From: Mactromeris polynyma
Taxonomy: Eukaryota > Mollusca > Bivalvia > Venerida > Mactridae
Reading direction: 5' to 3'
Length of the DNA: 64,000 bases
NCBI GenBank assembly: GCA_032209605.1
Contig: JASFXZ010000001.1
Span: forward strand, 15,828,256-15,892,255
In this document: positions 60,991 to 64,000 of the stretch, in pieces
Layout of the letters: the number at the start of each line of letters is the position of its first letter
How positions within the stretch are numbered: position 1 is the stretch's first letter
The notes under the pieces: generated by a model
What the model saw: only the letters and a program-made list of their open reading frames with translations
What the model was told of the DNA's origin: nothing
Databases searched by the model: none
Position numbers and translations under genes: made by a program

Positions 60991-62086
60991 ATCAGTTGTT
61001 TATTCACGTCATATTAACGCTTTTGTGAAAGGAGGTTTTGGTTCTAGAATGTTAGTAGTTATTTTGGGCTCATTCAAAAGTTTCCCGATGGATAATAGTA
61101 AGATGTTTTGAATAATCAGGAGAGTTTTTCAAAGACTGAAACCCAGACTTAGACTTTAAATTTCCAAAACTTATATTCCCAAGCCTGTCGTTCTCATTAA
61201 ATCAAAACATATAAAATTGTGTTTGACTAAGTGTTGATACCTATTCTACAATTTTGCAATTTTTTATTAAAATCTATCGTGTCATAAAAATGTAGGAGCA
61301 AAAGGTATATTTAATATTTTAAAGTCTTAGTTTGAGTTTCTGTCTTAAAATATGTGTGAATAAGGCCCCAGGATTTGCACTTTTGTTTCAAAAAATCTTC
61401 ATTGGATATGTAGTTGAAATTCGGAGAGAATGTCCCCGTTAAAGTGTTCAATGGTCAGCCAAATTAAAACCTACATGTATTATGTATAATGTTATTATAA
61501 AGGCAAAATGTACTGAACACATTCAAGATATTAGTGCAAATTTAAGCTGCCCAGCAAATGGGTAGGTTAGATACTGTGGAGCCAAAAAAACAAAGTTTCC
61601 CAGATAAATAAAGAAGTTTTGATACATTTTGAAATATAAAAGGTCAGATAGTGTATAGGGAAAATAAGGAGTATACCTTACGGACGTATCTGGCCCATCT
61701 GAACGTAAAATATGTGAACGGACTTACTCCAGTTTTGTCGAGCGCTACATTGGCTAAAACATATTTAATACATTTTTATTGATAGAAAATCGGCAAATAA
61801 ATGCGCCTTTAGCCATTTACAATATCCAAAAAAAGATGGCCTAGACAAACATAGGAACATACAATTCTAACATATTAATACATGTCCTATAAAAATAACA
61901 AGTTATGCAAATAATTGCAATGTATAACTGATTCAAAAGATCTACTACTATCAAGTTACGAATGGAATAGAGTATAATGAAAGGCAGATTGAAAATTACA
62001 GCAATGTGAGAAGGTACGCACGTGTCGCCATAGTGATTGTAATGTGTATATATTATATGTATCATATTTCATATACATGTAATTAC
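60991..62086. other. Last shared stretch of unit C
   Basis: Collinear with A 9850-10771 and B 34668-35704. Homology ends abruptly after AATTAC at 62086. No gene was recognised. Confidence 0.5.
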
Positions 62087-62524
62087 ATCTGCAAGGAAAT
62101 CAAAATCTAGAGTCAAGCTGACCTATCCTTGTCGAATAAGAAATGGTATGTCTGCAGCAGTGGATACAGCCTGGCACAAAAGAGGATTTGACTCTCTCAC
62201 ATGTAAGCATTAGCATATTGAATTCAATTTGTAGCAGTTGTGCATGTAAGCACATTTGGCTATCTCTGGCATAACTTTGAAACTTATTTTTATAGGTCAA
62301 TTACGTTAAAAGTTTTACAACCTCTATTGAATTGAAACTTCACATGTGTCATTCAGCTCTAAATTAAAGCAGTTTGCCACATGTTTTAATCAAACAAAAC
62401 TACTAGTCTACTTGCTTTCTTTGATTTACAAGAAAATATAGCTGTTTGATTGCATGCAAGATGGTCTAATCTGCTTGCTTAGTCCATTGACATGAATCAT
62501 TTAGGATATATTGTCTTTTTGCAG
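62087..62524 (+). other. Unique right flank, probable intron of the Mutator-like gene
   Basis: This sequence has no counterpart in the units. It ends in a pyrimidine-rich TTGTCTTTTTGCAG at 62511-62524, a good 3' splice site before the next exon, so it is probably intron, with the earlier exon to the left or lost. Confidence 0.5.
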
Positions 62525-63351
62525 CACATACATTCTTTATGAGTACTGGAAAATCATGTGAGGGACAGAAGAATGTGATCAAGACTGTTGTTGGCCATCG
62601 CACTTGTGGAGTCTGTAGTTGGTGGCGAAGGAGGCGTCCAGGTCAAAAAGTCCGTCAGCACACATGTGTAAGGAATCACAGTGGAAGTACTAGAGCCATG
62701 GAGGCAACAAGTGGAGTTCAAGGGGTAAGAGAACTGATAAAAGATGGGACACCTGTGGAATTTCTTGAGGGAGATGGGGATAACACCCTGATTTCAAGAC
62801 TAAAGTCTGACTTGAACTTAACTATGAAAAAACGTTATGATAAAAACCATGTGGTAAAAAACTTCACTAAAAGTGTGTACACGGTAAAAGCTGAAAAGGG
62901 TGTAAAATTAAGTGAAATTGTTATACAACATCTAGAGAAGTGTATCAAATATGCATTTGCAAAAAATAAAGGTGACAGTACTGGCATGGAGGACAACCTA
63001 AATGCAATATTACCACACCAGTTTGGGGACCACACTTACTATAAAGAGAGATTCTGTGGTTACAAGAGGAGACCGGCTCCAGGTGTTAAGTATCTTCATG
63101 CAAGCCTCCCCTACAAGGCACCACTGCGAGATGACTGCCTTAGAGAGCGCCTTCAGCCAATCTTTGATCGACTGATTTGTAATGCACACCAATACACTGA
63201 CCTTGGTTCGAGCCAGCAGTGTGAGCATGCCAATAAGGAAGTAACTCTGCGAGCACCGAAAAGTCACCATTATGGAAATTCAAAGAGTCTTGACTACAGA
63301 GTCCATGCCACTGCTGCCTTTGTTAATGAAGGAAGGCATTATATCTCTAAG
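62525..63351 (+). CDS. Mutator-like transposase-domain protein, exon (partial gene)
   Basis: An open exon between a TTTTTGCAG acceptor and an AAG|GTAATA donor, read in the frame whose first Met is at 62539 (271 codons from there). It shows CGVC and HTC cysteine/histidine pairs (residues 23-43), a GDGDNTLISRL segment (78-88) that fits a catalytic aspartate, and CEHANKEV with APKSHHYGNSKSLDYRV (228-255) that fits the catalytic glutamate region of animal Mutator-like transposase domains, often fused elsewhere to a YqaJ-type nuclease in molluscs. The first catalytic Asp is expected in an earlier exon, so the Met at 62539 is probably internal. The sequence is intact and spliced, unlike the other elements here, so it may be a host-retained gene. 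Confidence 0.7.
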
Positions 63352-63756
63352 GTAATAAAATGTTGGAAGTTTTTCTGTTAGCCAGTTACTTGCTTTTTAT
63401 TGATGTTATATTTGTTACTTGTTATTTTTGGATTTACTGTATAAACTGCTTTTATTTAAAATATTATTGATTATTGACCGACTATTCATTTAGTTTTGTG
63501 GGCATGAAGTTTCTAGGTTTTAGTCAAAACGTCAATTTCATGGGGATTTCAACTTTTGAACGTAAAATGAATGGGAATTTTACTTGTTCGTTGTGATTAA
63601 CTTTTTCATGGATTGACTCAACCAAGACCTCCCTAAAAATTAGTCCTCACGAACATAAATGATTACACAGTACTCTAATTGTTGAATTTTCGTTAGTTTT
63701 TTCATTCCTTGTTTGTATGTTGAATGTTTATTTTATTTTCCTGTTCAATTGTTCAG
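63352..63756 (+). other. Intron of the Mutator-like gene
   Basis: Begins GTAATAAAATG and ends CAATTGTTCAG. Phase 0. It contains stop codons in every plus frame. It holds AT-rich sequence with no other feature seen. Confidence 0.6.
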
Positions 63757-63809
63757 GTTGTTGTTCAGTTTGACAGATGTAAGTTTCCAGATGAAGAAGT
63801 GAACATTAT
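63757..63809 (+). CDS. Mutator-like protein, next exon (53 nt)
   Basis: GTTGTTGTTCAGTTTGACAG opens in phase 0 and the exon ends at AACATTAT|GTAAGTATG, a strong 5' splice site. It adds VVVQFDRCKFPDEEVNI to the protein and leaves phase 2. The gene continues past the window. Confidence 0.55.
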
Positions 63810-64000
63810 GTAAGTATGACAACTTTAACCTTATTACTGTATACAGAGAAATATTGCATTTAAAAAACAAAAGGTGTAAAATACTGTCACATTTAAAAAT
63901 GTAGTTCTGTTGATGATTTTGTTTGGCACATGTATATACATAAGCAATAATTGCATTAATTATTGAATGGATATTTTTTATAACAAATATAAATGGCAAT
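63810..64000 (+). other. Start of the following intron
   Basis: AT-rich sequence after GTAAGTATG up to the end of the window. No exon was recognised. Confidence 0.45.

Larger units (their letters stand above)
46302..62086. repeat. Tandem unit C (truncated) of a three-unit array
   Basis: The third copy follows B head to tail. Collinearity with A and B ends just after a shared AATTAC at 62081-62086 (equivalent to 10766-10771 in A and 35699-35704 in B), where it switches to unrelated sequence. The LINE, minisatellite and LINE-relic part of about 12 kb is therefore absent. Unit C keeps sequence between the receptor and 59590 that is deleted in A and partly deleted in B, so it is the fullest version there. 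It also carries LTR-element internal sequence and a local 1.05-kb tandem duplication. Confidence 0.82.

Overview
The window looks like nuclear DNA from a lophotrochozoan animal, most likely a bivalve mollusc. It is AT-rich, crowded with small inverted-repeat transposons (MITEs), decayed non-LTR retrotransposons and a Tc1-type element. Its one convincing host gene family is a class A G-protein-coupled receptor of the lophotrochozoan peptide-receptor style. At the right edge is an intron-split Mutator-like transposase-domain gene of a type common in molluscs. The organism is an inference; nothing here names a species.

Layout. The first 62 kb is a head-to-tail array of three related units: A (1-22860), B (22861-46301) and C (46302-about 62086, cut short). 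Each unit carries one single-exon receptor on the minus strand: 7610-8731, 29665-30786 and 55597-56652. Copies A and B differ at 3 of 373 residues. Copy C differs from A at 15 residues and has a nonsense codon that removes the last 22 residues. In each unit the receptor lies between a 5' segment rich in MITEs and conserved non-coding sequence and a 3' segment which, in A and B, holds a decayed LINE, an AT-rich tract, a 34-bp minisatellite and a second LINE relic. Unit C lacks the last 12 kb or so and runs directly into unrelated sequence with the Mutator-like gene (exons 62525-63351 and 63757-63809, plus strand, continuing beyond the window).

The units have been reshaped separately since duplication. 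Unit A alone has a 1.5-kb LINE nested inside the older LINE. Unit B alone has a 1555-bp Tc1-type element at the edge of a MITE. B has what looks like a solo LTR of about 1.6 kb, while C keeps the same LTR plus the tail of a pol gene and an env-like fragment, and A lacks all of it. Unit C has a local 1.05-kb tandem duplication, one copy of which seems to carry the excision footprint of an hAT-like MITE that is intact in unit B. Similarity is mosaic: B resembles C in the first 2.5 kb, but A resembles B from the receptor onward. This fits unequal exchange or gene conversion.

Function. The only probable host genes are the receptors, which would sit in the plasma membrane and signal through G proteins to an unknown, probably peptide, ligand, and perhaps the Mutator-like gene. 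Each receptor has a shared candidate 3' splice site about 53 bases before its ATG, which suggests a 5'UTR intron. No prokaryotic operons, CRISPR arrays or intact RNA genes were seen. Because bivalve genomes are very heterozygous, near-identical neighbouring units can also be an assembly artefact, so the array needs read-level confirmation.
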